A stretch of DNA of 64,000 nucleotides from JAJDTT01 sp965116695. GTDB taxonomy: Bacteria; Acidobacteriota; UBA6911; RPQK01; JAJDTT01. Shown in pieces: positions 50,966 to 60,800 of the stretch. Below the pieces are notes generated by a model that was not told the origin of the DNA, did no database searches, and was given only the letters and a program-made list of their open reading frames with translations. The stretch's first letter is position 1, and each line of letters begins with the position of its first letter. A program made the translations under genes and the position numbers. Location: NCBI GenBank assembly GCA_965116695.1, contig OZ220706.1, forward strand, positions 2,604,001-2,668,000, read 5' to 3'.

Positions 50966-51001
50966 GATACATAGAAGAATAATGCATCTCAGTTCTATGT
51001 A
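50966..51001. promoter_or_regulatory. Putative PadR operator (10-bp-arm inverted repeat)
   Basis: ATACATAGAA (50966-50975) and TTCTATGTAT (50992-51001) are exact reverse complements separated by 16 bp, giving a 36-bp dyad that contains the ATGT/ACAT half-sites typical of PadR boxes. ATGCAT sits near the centre. It lies in the AT-rich divergent spacer of padR (start 50922) and the sulfatase gene (start 51067), so it could repress both. Binding is inferred. Confidence 0.75.
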
Positions 51002-51066
51002 TGTCAAGCCAGGATTTCGCCCGCCGGTGCGCGAGGCGTGGTGCCGGTAGTAGAATTCCGCTCGAT

Positions 51067-52602
51067 ATGCGTCTGATCGCCGCTTCGGCTCCACTGCTGC
51101 TGCTGTTGGCGTGGAACCGGCCGGCGCCGGTCCAGCCCCCCAACATCCTCTTCATCTTTACCGACGATCACGCCTACCAGGCCGTCGGCGCCTACGGCTC
51201 GAAGCTGAACCGGACCCCCAACATCGACCGGATCGCCCGCGAGGGAATGCGATTCGACCGGGCGCTGGTCACCAATTCCATCTGCGCCCCGAGCCGGGCC
51301 GTGATCCTCACCGGCAAGTACAGCCACCTCAACGGCGTCCTGGACAATCGGCTGCCGTTCGACGGCTCGCAGCAGACCTTTCCCAAGCTGTTGCAGGAGG
51401 CCGGGTACCAGACGGCCGTATTCGGCAAGTGGCATCTGAAGTCGGCGCCCACCGGCTTCGACGACTGGGAGGTGCTGCCGGGACAGGGCGCCTACTACAA
51501 CCCGGACATGCGCGTGGGCCCCAATGACACGCGCCGCCGGCACACCGGATACACCACGGACATCGTCACGGACCTCTCATTGGAATGGCTCAAGAACCGG
51601 AACCCGGACCGGCCCTTTCTGCTCATGAGCCAGCACAAGGCGCCGCACCGCCACTGGATGCCCGGACCGGAGCACCTGACGCTCTACGACGGCGAGCGGA
51701 TGTGGGAACCGCCGACCCTGTTCGACGACTACTCGGGACGCGCGTCGCCGGCGGCCCGGAACCGGATGGAGATCGCACGGCACATGACCGCCCACGACCT
51801 GAAGTTCCGGCCTCCCCCGGGAACGCCCCAGGACGACCCGTTCATGATCCGTTGGAACCGGACCTACGGAAGGATGAACCCGGGTCAGAAAGCCGTCTGG
51901 GACGCCATCTACGAACCCAGGAACCAGGCCTTCAAAGCGGCGAAGCTGAAGGGGAAGGAACTCGTCCGCTGGAAGTACCAGCGCTACATCAAGGACTACC
52001 TTCGCTGCATCGCTTCCGTCGACGACAACGTCGGGCGCCTGCTCCGCTACCTGGACGCCGCCGGCCTGTCCCGGAACACGGTCGTGGTCTACAGCTCCGA
52101 CCAGGGCTTCTACCTGGGAGAGCACGGCTGGTTCGACAAGCGCTGGATGTACCGGGAGTCGCTGCGGACCCCGCTGGTGATCCGCTGGCCCGGTGCGGCC
52201 GAGCCCGGCTCCGTCAGCCGCGAGCTGGTCTCGAACCTGGACTATGCCGCCACTTTTCTCGAGATGGCCGGCGTCCGGGTCCCTCCCCAAGTGCAGGGCC
52301 GCAGCCTGGTGCCCATCCTCAAGGGCGCGCCCCCTCCTGATTGGCGGCGGTCCTTCTACTACCACTACTACGAGAGCCAACTGGCTCACGGGGTGCCGGC
52401 TCACGAAGGGGTGCGGACCGGGCGGTACAAACTGATCCGCTTCTACGAGAGCGGCGAGTGGGAGCTTTTCGACCTGGTTCAGGACCCGCAGGAACTGCAG
52501 AGCTTGTACGGACGAGAAGGCACCGAACGGATCACCGCCGGGTTGAAGGCAGAACTCAAGCGCCTGCGGGATTTCTACGGAGTCTCCGAACCTCCGCTGT
52601 GA
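51067..52602 (+). CDS. Secreted type I sulfatase
   Basis: 511 residues from ATG 51067, which starts a signal-like segment (MRLIAASAPLLLLLAW). The catalytic core begins PPNILFIFTDDHAYQ with the metal Asp pair. Cys73 in SICAPSRAVILTG is the formylglycine site (C-x-P-S-R). Other landmarks are GKWHL (catalytic Lys/His), YSSDQGFYLGEHGWFDKRWM (metal DQ and His) and VRTGRYKLIRF. Type I sulfatases hydrolyse sulfate esters of glycans in the periplasm or outside. The enzyme needs a formylglycine-generating maturase, not in the window. It resembles the arylsulfatase/iduronate-sulfatase S1 group. It may share the PadR palindrome with the divergent padR operon. Confidence 0.93.
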   Translation: MRLIAASAPLLLLLAWNRPAPVQPPNILFIFTDDHAYQAVGAYGSKLNRTPNIDRIAREGMRFDRALVTNSICAPSRAVILTGKYSHLNGVLDNRLPFDGSQQTFPKLLQEAGYQTAVFGKWHLKSAPTGFDDWEVLPGQGAYYNPDMRVGPNDTRRRHTGYTTDIVTDLSLEWLKNRNPDRPFLLMSQHKAPHRHWMPGPEHLTLYDGERMWEPPTLFDDYSGRASPAARNRMEIARHMTAHDLKFRPPPGTPQDDPFMIRWNRTYGRMNPGQKAVWDAIYEPRNQAFKAAKLKGKELVRWKYQRYIKDYLRCIASVDDNVGRLLRYLDAAGLSRNTVVVYSSDQGFYLGEHGWFDKRWMYRESLRTPLVIRWPGAAEPGSVSRELVSNLDYAATFLEMAGVRVPPQVQGRSLVPILKGAPPPDWRRSFYYHYYESQLAHGVPAHEGVRTGRYKLIRFYESGEWELFDLVQDPQELQSLYGREGTERITAGLKAELKRLRDFYGVSEPPL

Positions 52603-52617
52603 TGGCGGGGCACCAGG

Positions 52618-54369
52618 TCAGGACCCGGTCCTGACGATGATCTCGCAACTCTCCAGGGTGGGCCAGGGCGCATGACGATGGGTGTGCTCCTCCGGCGTCT
52701 TTTTTCCCTCCAGGACCACGAGGACGGTGTTGACTCCATCCTTCACCGGCGGGTTCTCCACCACCAGCCACTCCTCCCCCTTCCGGTTCCGGATCCTGCC
52801 GGCGGACGCGAGATCGACTCCTTCCCCGTTGACTTCGCAGCGGACGCGCCCCAGCGATTTCTCCACGTGGGTCAGGCGCAGCCGCAATTCGGTCTTCCGG
52901 ATTCTGCCGTCCGACAAACCCGCAGCGATGTCGTCGTCTATGCGGATCCGAACGGCATGGGCGGGGCCGGCACCGCGGCCCACCAGAGACAATTGCTGCG
53001 GCACCTGCGGCGGATAGTCCCCGGGGAAGTTCATGGCGCGGGACTCGGCGTAGTAGCAGCGGTCCAGCCGCTCCAAGGACCTGGCGTCTCCCAGATCGCT
53101 CAGGTCCTGTAGATCGGACACGGTGAAATGGCCCGGCCTGTCGGTCCCCACCGGCTTGGCTACCACTTCGGCGGCCTCCCGAACGGGACTCTGGCGATGA
53201 CTTCGGTAGCCGTAGTTGAAAAGATGGACCCCGGCGGCCCCCTGCTTGTAGCCGTTCAAGGCCGACGCCCTCAATACCGTGACGGGATTCCGTTCGTAAC
53301 CCCCCTGGGGCGATGCCGCGTGGGTCGAGGAATCGAATCCGGTGTAGACGAGGACCCCGCTCCCCGATGCCGCCGCGACGGCCCGCTCGATGTCGATGCG
53401 CTGGACGCAGTAGGAAGGAGAGCCCAGGATCACCGCATCCACCAGCCCTTCCCGGATCCAGGTCTCGAGATCGAAACCCAGCTCCAACGCAGCGTCGATG
53501 CTGACGGGAACCCGTGCTATGAGCTTGAGCTCCCGGCCCCTGGCCGTCTGCTGCCGGCGGACAATTTCCCGGGCGTCCCGCATGAATCGGGTCAGCGTCG
53601 GAATGTTCCTGAACCGTTCGCCGGTTCGAAACAGTAGACCGCCACGACCGAAATCCAACTCCAGTCCATCGAATTCATAGCGGGTCAGCACCTCCTCGAA
53701 AAGTCCCAAAAAACGGTCTCGCACCTCTTGCTTGGCGTAGTCCCACTGCCAGGAGAAGTTCCACCTGTCGGCCTGGCCGGCTCCCCACCAGACCGGATGG
53801 CCCAGCAGCAGGTCGGTCCTCTCCAGCTTTTGGACGGACCGGCCGTACCATCCCCGGTCCTCGAGATTGACGTGGGCGTCGTTCATGCGGAAGGAGGCGA
53901 ACATCCCCAGATTCAGCTCGCGAGCCCGGTCGATGTAGATCTTCAAGAGATCGTGACCGTCGTCGACCACCGCGGCCAGGTTCCGGTGGAGGCGCTCCAC
54001 GTCGGACATGCTCATGCCTCCGACCGAGGCCACGGCGGTGTCGTCGTCCGGGTCCCAATCCTCGACGTTGTCTCCCCAGAGCTGGCCGTGCGGGCTCCCG
54101 CGCCAGGAGAGGTCGTCGTCGATGCCCACCATGACCGTCACGATGTCCACCGCGGTTCCCTGGAGCGCATCCAGAATCACCGTCAGGTCCCGGGGATCCC
54201 GGTTGGCCAGGTAGTTGAAGGCCCAGTTGCCGTCGGTGTTGTAGATGATCCGGGGCGGCCAGTTGGGCGCCGGTTTCAGGGCCGGCTCCGTTTCCTTCGC
54301 AACCCGACAGGAAACCACGGGCAGGAGAACGACCGGCATGACCAGAAGACACTTGCGCCAACGATTCAT
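52618..54369 (-). CDS. Lipoprotein with TIM-barrel glycoside-hydrolase-like fold
   Basis: 583 residues. Signal peptide with lipobox ending VVSC (Cys21). The mature part has barrel-like strand ends such as RIIYNTDGNWAFNYL, DIVTVMVGIDDDLSW, LNLGMFASFRMNDAHVN, YEFDGLELDFGRGGLLFR and LKLIARVPVSI, in the manner of GHL10-like or family-10-like hydrolases. The last roughly 130 residues (VRIRIDDDIAAGLSDGRIRK) look like a beta-sandwich. DGLELDF is where a catalytic acid often sits in such barrels, but I cannot name the site. It lies between the sulfatase and a propeller paralog, converging with the former. Likely a surface glycan-active enzyme. Confidence 0.65.
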   Translation of the reverse strand: MNRWRKCLLVMPVVLLPVVSCRVAKETEPALKPAPNWPPRIIYNTDGNWAFNYLANRDPRDLTVILDALQGTAVDIVTVMVGIDDDLSWRGSPHGQLWGDNVEDWDPDDDTAVASVGGMSMSDVERLHRNLAAVVDDGHDLLKIYIDRARELNLGMFASFRMNDAHVNLEDRGWYGRSVQKLERTDLLLGHPVWWGAGQADRWNFSWQWDYAKQEVRDRFLGLFEEVLTRYEFDGLELDFGRGGLLFRTGERFRNIPTLTRFMRDAREIVRRQQTARGRELKLIARVPVSIDAALELGFDLETWIREGLVDAVILGSPSYCVQRIDIERAVAAASGSGVLVYTGFDSSTHAASPQGGYERNPVTVLRASALNGYKQGAAGVHLFNYGYRSHRQSPVREAAEVVAKPVGTDRPGHFTVSDLQDLSDLGDARSLERLDRCYYAESRAMNFPGDYPPQVPQQLSLVGRGAGPAHAVRIRIDDDIAAGLSDGRIRKTELRLRLTHVEKSLGRVRCEVNGEGVDLASAGRIRNRKGEEWLVVENPPVKDGVNTVLVVLEGKKTPEEHTHRHAPWPTLESCEIIVRTGS

Positions 54370-54406
54370 GATTCTGTCCTCTCCAGCCTGTACCGCACCC
54401 CGCCGG

Positions 54407-55882
54407 TCAGCGGCGCGGCGGACGGCGGCAGTAGAAGCCGTAGGCGGTCGCCCGGTCCAGGTAGAGCCTGAGCCGGACCGTCCCGTTGCGCAGGTGCTGC
54501 TTCAGGTCATCCTGCCCGGTCCAATGAACCGGCAACCGGCTTCCCTTGCCCCGAATCGGCCGGCAGTCGTCCCGGGAGAAGCCTTCCAGCACCTGCCCCG
54601 AGCCGTCCAGCAGCTCGGCCCGGATGGATCCCCCCTCGGCGTCGGCATTGAGGTAAAACCGGCTCCGGCTGTCCCGAATCCGGAGCGGGTGGGTGAGAAG
54701 ACGCCCTCGGGACGCCGCTTTCCGTCCCACGAAGGCGCCTCGGCCCAGAAAGGCCACGCCGATGCCCCGCTTTCCCGTGCTGTCGTGGGCGGGCCGGGTG
54801 CTCCCCTGGTAGAAGAGGGCGGTCTCGCCGCCGATGGACGTATCGGCGGGAATGGGCATGACGTGTCCGCCGTCCCACTCCCCGTCCTGGGAGGTCCCCA
54901 GAAAGGGTTGCCGGAAACGATGCCACTCGATGCCGTCCCGGCTCGTCCCCAACTCTCCGTACATGGCGTGGGTGACCTCGTCGAACCCGGCGGTGAGCAT
55001 GAAGTAGGCGTTGCGAGCCCCCGCGTACTTGAAGATGCCCGGAGTGTAGAGATGCCAGGTGGGCGGATCCTTTTCGTCCGGAGTGTGGATGGTCACCGGC
55101 CGTGACCAGTGGTACCCGTCGGGACTGGTGGCCCGGGAAATGGAACGCCGGCTGCCCGCGTGACTGCGAAAATAGCCCACGTAGGCTCCGACGATATCGT
55201 CCCAGAAGAAGATGTTCCGGGTATCGAAGGGACCCAGCCGGTTGCCGAATTCAGGAATCGTCCAATGGATTCCGTCGGGGGAATGGGCCATGGCGGCGCC
55301 GCGTCCCCGGAAGTCCCATCGCTGCAACATCATCTTGTAGCGGCGCGAGGGATCGGAGGCGGCATAGTCCTTCTCCACCCAATAGGAAGGCGTCCCGCGA
55401 ATCCCTTCGTGCTCGTAGAAGAGGATGTTGTTTCGGGTGGAGCCGTCGTGCTCCACGATCCCCAGTTCCGGCTTCTCCCAGACCAGACCGTCGGGAGACG
55501 TGGCGTAGAGGCACCAGCTCTCGTTCCCTCCGCCCCCCGCCTTGGGCCGGATGATCTGGTACCACATCTTGAAGAGACCCTCTTCCCGGTCCTGGAGCAC
55601 ACAGGTGTAGTTGAGGATTCCCACTTCCCAGGGGCGGTCCTTGACCAGGATCGGGTTCCCAGGATGTTTCCTCACCGTTGCCGGAGTCAGCACCAGGCCC
55701 TGACTCCGGTCCACGATGCCGTCGTCGTGCAGGAACAGCTCTTCCAGGTTGTACTCCGGCCCGACGTGGACGACCCGGCCGCCCTCCCCCGGAGGTTCGG
55801 CATGAAGTCCGGCAGAGGAGGGCAGGACCGCTTGGGCGGTCCACAACAGCAAAACGATCCGGACTCGAGAAGGTGCGCGCAT
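54407..55882 (-). CDS. Secreted five-bladed beta-propeller glycosidase-like protein
   Basis: 491 residues with a signal peptide (VRIVLLLWTAQAVLPSSA). It has the family strands HPGNPILVKDRPWEVGILNY, FKMWYQIIRP, SPDGLVWEKPELGIVEHDGS, SPDGIHWTIPEFG and SRDGIEWHRFRQPF, and a C-terminal module (THPLRIRDSRSRFYLNAD, LEGFSRDDCRPIRG). It is a fourth full or partial member in this window but the most divergent. Its start (YNLEELFLHDDGIVDRSQGL) differs from the other three. It is co-directional with the TIM-barrel lipoprotein gene, 37 bp away, so both probably act on the same glycan. Substrate and catalytic residues are unknown. Confidence 0.82.
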   Translation of the reverse strand: MRAPSRVRIVLLLWTAQAVLPSSAGLHAEPPGEGGRVVHVGPEYNLEELFLHDDGIVDRSQGLVLTPATVRKHPGNPILVKDRPWEVGILNYTCVLQDREEGLFKMWYQIIRPKAGGGGNESWCLYATSPDGLVWEKPELGIVEHDGSTRNNILFYEHEGIRGTPSYWVEKDYAASDPSRRYKMMLQRWDFRGRGAAMAHSPDGIHWTIPEFGNRLGPFDTRNIFFWDDIVGAYVGYFRSHAGSRRSISRATSPDGYHWSRPVTIHTPDEKDPPTWHLYTPGIFKYAGARNAYFMLTAGFDEVTHAMYGELGTSRDGIEWHRFRQPFLGTSQDGEWDGGHVMPIPADTSIGGETALFYQGSTRPAHDSTGKRGIGVAFLGRGAFVGRKAASRGRLLTHPLRIRDSRSRFYLNADAEGGSIRAELLDGSGQVLEGFSRDDCRPIRGKGSRLPVHWTGQDDLKQHLRNGTVRLRLYLDRATAYGFYCRRPPRR

Positions 55883-55970
55883 GAATGAGGCCTCCCAATG
55901 GGTCGGGTGTGGAATCGACGCCGACCTTGCGGCATTTGGAAATCGGAGTCAAGTTTCCTCATCAGGTAGA

Positions 55971-56723
55971 ATGTCCGCACTTATGAGTGGCTTCGCAGTG
56001 CTTCTTTACGGGGCCACGTCGTATGCCGTCGCCCTCGCCACCGTGCTCTACACCGCCGGGTTCGTGGGCAACCTGGCCGTCCCCAAGAGCATCGACTCCG
56101 GGACCCCGTATCCTCTGGCGGATGCGATTCCGGTGAACGCCGGCCTGTTGGGACTCTTCGCCCTCCAGCACAGTGTCATGGCCCGTCCCGGGTTCAAGGC
56201 CGTCTGGACCCGGATCGTGCCGGAGCCGCTGGAGCGGAGCACCTACGCCCTCCTGACCAGCGGTGTCCTCGGGCTCCTGTTCTGGCAGTGGCGGCCCGTG
56301 CCCGAGCCGGTCTGGCAGGTGGAACATGGAGCCGGAGTTCTGTTCTTGTCCGCACTCTCATGGCTGGGTTGGGGGATTGTGATCCTGTCGGCCGCCATGA
56401 TCGGCCATCTCGACCTGTTCGGCCTGCGCCAGGCCTATTTCCGGTTCCAGCGGCGCGAATACCCGCGCGACCGCTTTCGAACGCCCGGTTTCTACCGGCT
56501 CGTGCGCCATCCCCTCATGCTGGGACTCATCGTCGCCTTCTGGGCCGCTCCCGTCATGAGCGCCGGACACCTGATGTTCGCCGCGGCCGCCACCGGCTAC
56601 ATCCTCCTGGCCCTTCCCCTGGAGGAGCGCGACCTCATGACGCGGCACGGGGACGACTACCGCCGCTACCGGGAGAGGGTCCCGATGCTGGTGCCCACCC
56701 GAATTCTCAAAGACCAGGAGTAA
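55971..56723 (+). CDS. mddA: Methanethiol S-methyltransferase-like membrane methyltransferase
   Basis: 250 residues from ATG 55971 (AGG upstream), with about six membrane helices. It matches MddA, a member of the isoprenylcysteine carboxyl methyltransferase/NnrU fold: FVGNLAVPKSIDSG, LLGLFALQHSVMARPGFKAVWTR split over two helices, EPLERSTYALLTSGVLGLLF, WGIVILSAAMIGHLDLFGLR, FYRLVRHPLMLGLIVAF and LEERDLMTRHGDDYRRYRE. The RHP and EER motifs bind S-adenosylmethionine in this fold. MddA makes dimethyl sulfide from methanethiol. It is 4 bp before the threonine aldolase gene and probably co-transcribed. Activity here is inferred from sequence. Confidence 0.75.
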   Translation: MSALMSGFAVLLYGATSYAVALATVLYTAGFVGNLAVPKSIDSGTPYPLADAIPVNAGLLGLFALQHSVMARPGFKAVWTRIVPEPLERSTYALLTSGVLGLLFWQWRPVPEPVWQVEHGAGVLFLSALSWLGWGIVILSAAMIGHLDLFGLRQAYFRFQRREYPRDRFRTPGFYRLVRHPLMLGLIVAFWAAPVMSAGHLMFAAAATGYILLALPLEERDLMTRHGDDYRRYRERVPMLVPTRILKDQE

Positions 56724-56727
56724 AACG

Positions 56728-57780
56728 ATGCCCGAAATCAGGATCGATCTGTACAGCGACACCTTGAGCCTGCCCACTCCGGAAATGCGGCGATTCGCCT
56801 GTTTTGCCCCGGTGGGGGACGAGCAGAAAGGGGAGGATCCCTCGGTCAACGAACTGCAGGAGATGGTGGCGGAGATGCTGGGAAAGGAGGACGCCGTCTT
56901 CCTCCCTTCCGGAACCATGTGCAACCAGATCGGCCTGGCGGTCCATTGCCGGCCGGGAGACGTGATCCTGCTGGACCGGACCGCCCATCCCCTCATCGCC
57001 GAATCGGGAGGGACGGCGATCCTGGCGGCGGCCACGGCCTATCCCATCGACGGACCGAACGGAATGTTCACCCCGGAGCAGGTCAGAGACCTCATGCACC
57101 CTCCCAGCCGGTACCGGCCGACCATGCGTGTCGTCTCCATCGAGCAGACGGTCAATGCCCCCGGAGGACGCATCTGGCCCCTGGAACAGTTGCGGGAGGT
57201 CTGCGGAGTCGCTCACGAATGGGGATTGGGAACCCATATGGACGGCGCCCGGCTCTTCAACGCGTCGGTGGCCAGCGGGATCGGCGTCGCCGACTACGCC
57301 GCTACCCTGGACTCCGTCTGGATCGACCTGAGCAAGGGTCTGGGCGCGCCGGTGGGCGCCGTCCTGGCCGGAAGCCGGGAGTTCATCGAAGAGGCTTGGC
57401 AGTGGAAACAACGCATCGGCGGGGCGATGCGGCAGGCCGGCATCATCGCGGCGGCCGGGATCCACGCGTTGCGGCACCACATCTCCCGCTTGGCCGAGGA
57501 CCATGAGAACGCCACCCGATTGGCCCGCCACATCGCCGCGATCCCGGGTCTGGACATCGACCTGCAGTCCGTGGAAACCAACATCGTGCGGTTCGAGATT
57601 TCGGGCCTGGACATCTCCTGCACGGAGTTCGCCCGCCGCCTCGAAGAGGAGGAGGGAGTCCGGGTCAGTACGCCCGGAACCTTTCTGAGGGCCGTCACCT
57701 ACCTCGACATCAGCGAGTCGGACGTGGACGAGGCCGCCGCCGCCATGCGCAGATTGGCCGGCAGAATCGCCGCTGCGTAG
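56728..57780 (+). CDS. ltaE: Low-specificity L-threonine aldolase
   Basis: 350 residues, PLP-dependent fold type I. Conserved: IDLYSDTLSLPTPEM, GDEQKGEDPSVNELQEMVAE, AVFLPSGTMCNQI, THMDGARLFNASVASG (PLP-binding Asp) and WIDLSKGLGAPVGAVLAG with PLP-forming Lys203. Enzymes of this group split L-threonine or L-allo-threonine into glycine and acetaldehyde, and some act on other beta-hydroxy amino acids or are D-specific. The length is normal. It follows the MddA-like gene by 4 bp. Its stop codon lies inside the hairpin repeat at 57777-57807. Confidence 0.9.
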   Translation: MPEIRIDLYSDTLSLPTPEMRRFACFAPVGDEQKGEDPSVNELQEMVAEMLGKEDAVFLPSGTMCNQIGLAVHCRPGDVILLDRTAHPLIAESGGTAILAAATAYPIDGPNGMFTPEQVRDLMHPPSRYRPTMRVVSIEQTVNAPGGRIWPLEQLREVCGVAHEWGLGTHMDGARLFNASVASGIGVADYAATLDSVWIDLSKGLGAPVGAVLAGSREFIEEAWQWKQRIGGAMRQAGIIAAAGIHALRHHISRLAEDHENATRLARHIAAIPGLDIDLQSVETNIVRFEISGLDISCTEFARRLEEEEGVRVSTPGTFLRAVTYLDISESDVDEAAAAMRRLAGRIAAA

Positions 57781-57807
57781 GGGCAACCCTTGTGGGTGCC
57801 CTCTTCG
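57777..57807 (+). repeat. Hairpin-forming dispersed repeat, copy B
   Basis: GTAGGGGCAACCCTTGTGGG followed by TGCCCTCTTCG. GGGCAACCC and GGGTGCCC can pair into a stem with one mismatch. It overlaps the stop codon of the threonine aldolase gene and may act as its terminator or processing hairpin, although no T-run follows. Copy A is at 5524-5560, same orientation. Confidence 0.5.
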
Positions 57808-57830
57808 GTTCGGAGCGGGTGAGAAGCAGG

Positions 57831-60800
57831 TCAACCCGTCACGCTCGACGGCTGGCCCAGGGTCAGGTCCGGCCTTTCCTGGCGCCGGCGGCTCCACACC
57901 CGCTCGAGGACGAGAAAGAGGGTGGGGATCAGAAAGAGGGTCATGAAGGTGGAGGAGATCAGGCCGCCGATGAGGACCCGGGCCATGGGAACCTGAAGCT
58001 CGGCGCCTTCTCCGATGCCGATCGCCATGGGGGTGAGCCCCAGGACCGTGGTCAGGGTGGTCATCAGGATGGGCCGCAGACGCCGGCGGCCTCCCGTCAC
58101 CAGGGCGTCCATCAGCGGCAGACCGTGTTGGCGGTGAAGCTGCAGGACGTAGTCGACCAGGACGATGGCGTTGTTCACCACGATCCCGACCAGCATGATC
58201 AGGCCGATGAAGCCCTGGAGATTGAAGTTCGTCTGAGTCAGAAACAACGCCAGGATCACTCCGATGAAGGCGAGTGGTATGGAGAACATGATCAGGAACG
58301 GATACTTGAACGACTCGAACTGGGCCGCCATCACCAGATAAACCAGGATCACCGCAAGCAAGAAGCTGATCTGCAACAGGAATCGGGCCTCCTCCTGTTC
58401 CTCCCATTCACCCGAGAAGACCAGCGCGATGTCCGGAGAGGTCGCCAGCGGCCGCACCGCTTCTTGCAACTCACGGACCACCGATCCCATGTCGCGGGTT
58501 CCCGAGAGGTTGCCCGAGACCGAGACGATTCTCTGCTGATCCTTCCGGGAGATGGAATTCGGGCCTTCACTCCGGTTCAGAGCCACCAGTGAGCGCAACG
58601 GCACCACCGAACCCGCCGGAGTCTGGATCGGAATCGCCATGACGTCCTCGCTGCTCAGCCGATCCTCTTCCCGGTAACGCACCAGGATCTCGTATTCGTC
58701 CCCGCCCTCCCGGTAGTAGCTGGCTACGGTGCCCCCGATGCTGGCGCGCACGGTGGTGGCGACGTTGGAGACGGTGAGGCCCATGGTGGCGGCCTTGGCC
58801 CGATCGATCCGGATGTGACTTTCGGGCCGGCCCGGGCTCCTGCTGATGGCGGCGTCGGAAACTCCCTCCAGCGATTCCATGATCCGCTTGATCCGCACGG
58901 CCAGGTTGAAGCATTCGTTCATGTCGTGCCCGCGAATGTCGATGGAGAGGCGATCGCCCTCACTCTCGGTGGCCCAGCGCATGGCATAGTTGCCGCCGCT
59001 GGTGCGGACCCGGGGAACCACGCCCGGGAAGTTGCTGAAAACCGGCCGCAGGGCGTCGGCGATCTGCTGGCTGCTCCGCTCCCGCTGGGCCAGCGGGACC
59101 AGGTAGACCCGGAGAGTCACGGTATTGGTGTTGGCCGTACGCCAACCTCCGCGCGAACCAACCTCCACCAGGAGATTGTCCAGCTCGGGAACCAGATCCC
59201 GCACCAGTCTCTCCGCCTTGTGCGCGAACTCGTCCGTCACCTCCAGGCGGGTCCCTTCGGCAAGTTCCAGCCGGACCCGGACCTGACCCTCGTCCGCCTC
59301 CGGCTGCAGCTCGAGACCGATGAAAGGCAGCAGCAGAAAACCGCCCAGCACCAGCATGCCGCTGGAGGAGACGATCAGCATCGGGTGCCGCAGGGACCAG
59401 CGGAGAACTCCCGCATAGCTCCGATCCAATCCTTCCATCCACTGTCCGCCCTTCCGGGAGATCGCACGGACCCACCCTTTGCGTTCGGGCGCCCTGACCC
59501 GGATGAAGCGGCTGGAGAGAAAGGGAACCAGGGTGAGCGACACCAGGAGGGAGCTGAACAGCGAGAAGGAGACTACCCAGGCCAGTTGCTGGAACATGAG
59601 TCCGGACATCCCGCTCATGAAGACGACCGGCAGGAACACGGCAATGGTGGTGAGGGTCGACGCAGTGATGGCGAGAGCGACTTCCTTGGTTGCGTTGCGG
59701 GCCGCCTCTTTCTTCTCCTTGCCTTCCTGCCGGTGGCGGAAAATGTTCTCCAGCACGACGATGGCGTTGTCCACCAGCACACCGACCCCCAGCGCCAGTC
59801 CGCCGAAGGTGATCACGTTCAACGTGAACCCGCTGAAATACATCAGGCCGAAGGCGGCCAGCACCGAAATGGGAATGGAGATGGCCACCACCAGCACGCT
59901 GCGGAAGTTGCGCAGGAACACGAGCAGGATGAAGACGGCGAGGAGCGAGCCGTAAAAGGCGGCGTTCCGCACGTTGGCCACCGCCCGGCTGATGAACTTG
60001 GAGGTGTCGTAGAGAGAGTAGACCCGGACCTGCGGATAATCCCGATTGATCCGCTCGATGGCGCGGTCCACGGACCGCGCCACCAGCACCGTGTTGGCGC
60101 CCGACTGCTTTCGGACGCCCATCCTGATGCCCGGAACGCCATTGACCCGAACCAGGTGACGAATCTCCTGATGGCTGTCCTCGACCGTGGCAATGTCCTC
60201 GATGTAGATCGGGGTGCCCTGCCGGATGGTCACCATGGTTCGACGAATCTCGTCCATCGAGGCGTATTCGCCCTCGGTCCGCATCAACACTTCGAAGGTG
60301 TCCTCGACGACGTGTCCGGCAGGCTCGTTCAGATTCTCGCGGCGCAGTGCCGCCATGACCTGGGCCGGGCTGATGCGGAGGGTCTGCATCTTGGCCCGGT
60401 CCATCACCACGTGGATCTCGCGCTCCAGCCCCCCCCAGATATCGGCCTGGGCCACACCCGGAATCCTCTCGAACCGGTACTGGATCTGCTTTTCCGCGAA
60501 TTCGCGCAACTCCCTGGGAGGCATCTCGCTGGAGATTCCCAGAAACATGATGGGGAAGATGCTCAGGTCGTACTTGTACAAGGTCGGCGGGTCCGCATCC
60601 TCGGGCAACTGTCCGCGAACACGGTCGATCCTGGCGCGGAGTTCTTCGGCCCCCGCATCCAGGTTCACTCCCCACTCGAAGGAGACCCGCACGCGACTGG
60701 TCCCCTCGGAGGACCGCGAGGTCATTTCCTTGATGCCGGGAGTGGAGGCCAGGGCCCGCTCCAGAGGAATGGTGATCAGTTCCTCGATTTCCCGGGGCCC

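Noticed and set aside
50558..51094. N-terminal extension of the DUF4153-type frame
   Set aside because: It overlaps the padR gene in another frame and the divergent spacer; the GTG at 50557 overlapping the padR stop starts the conserved prefix domain.
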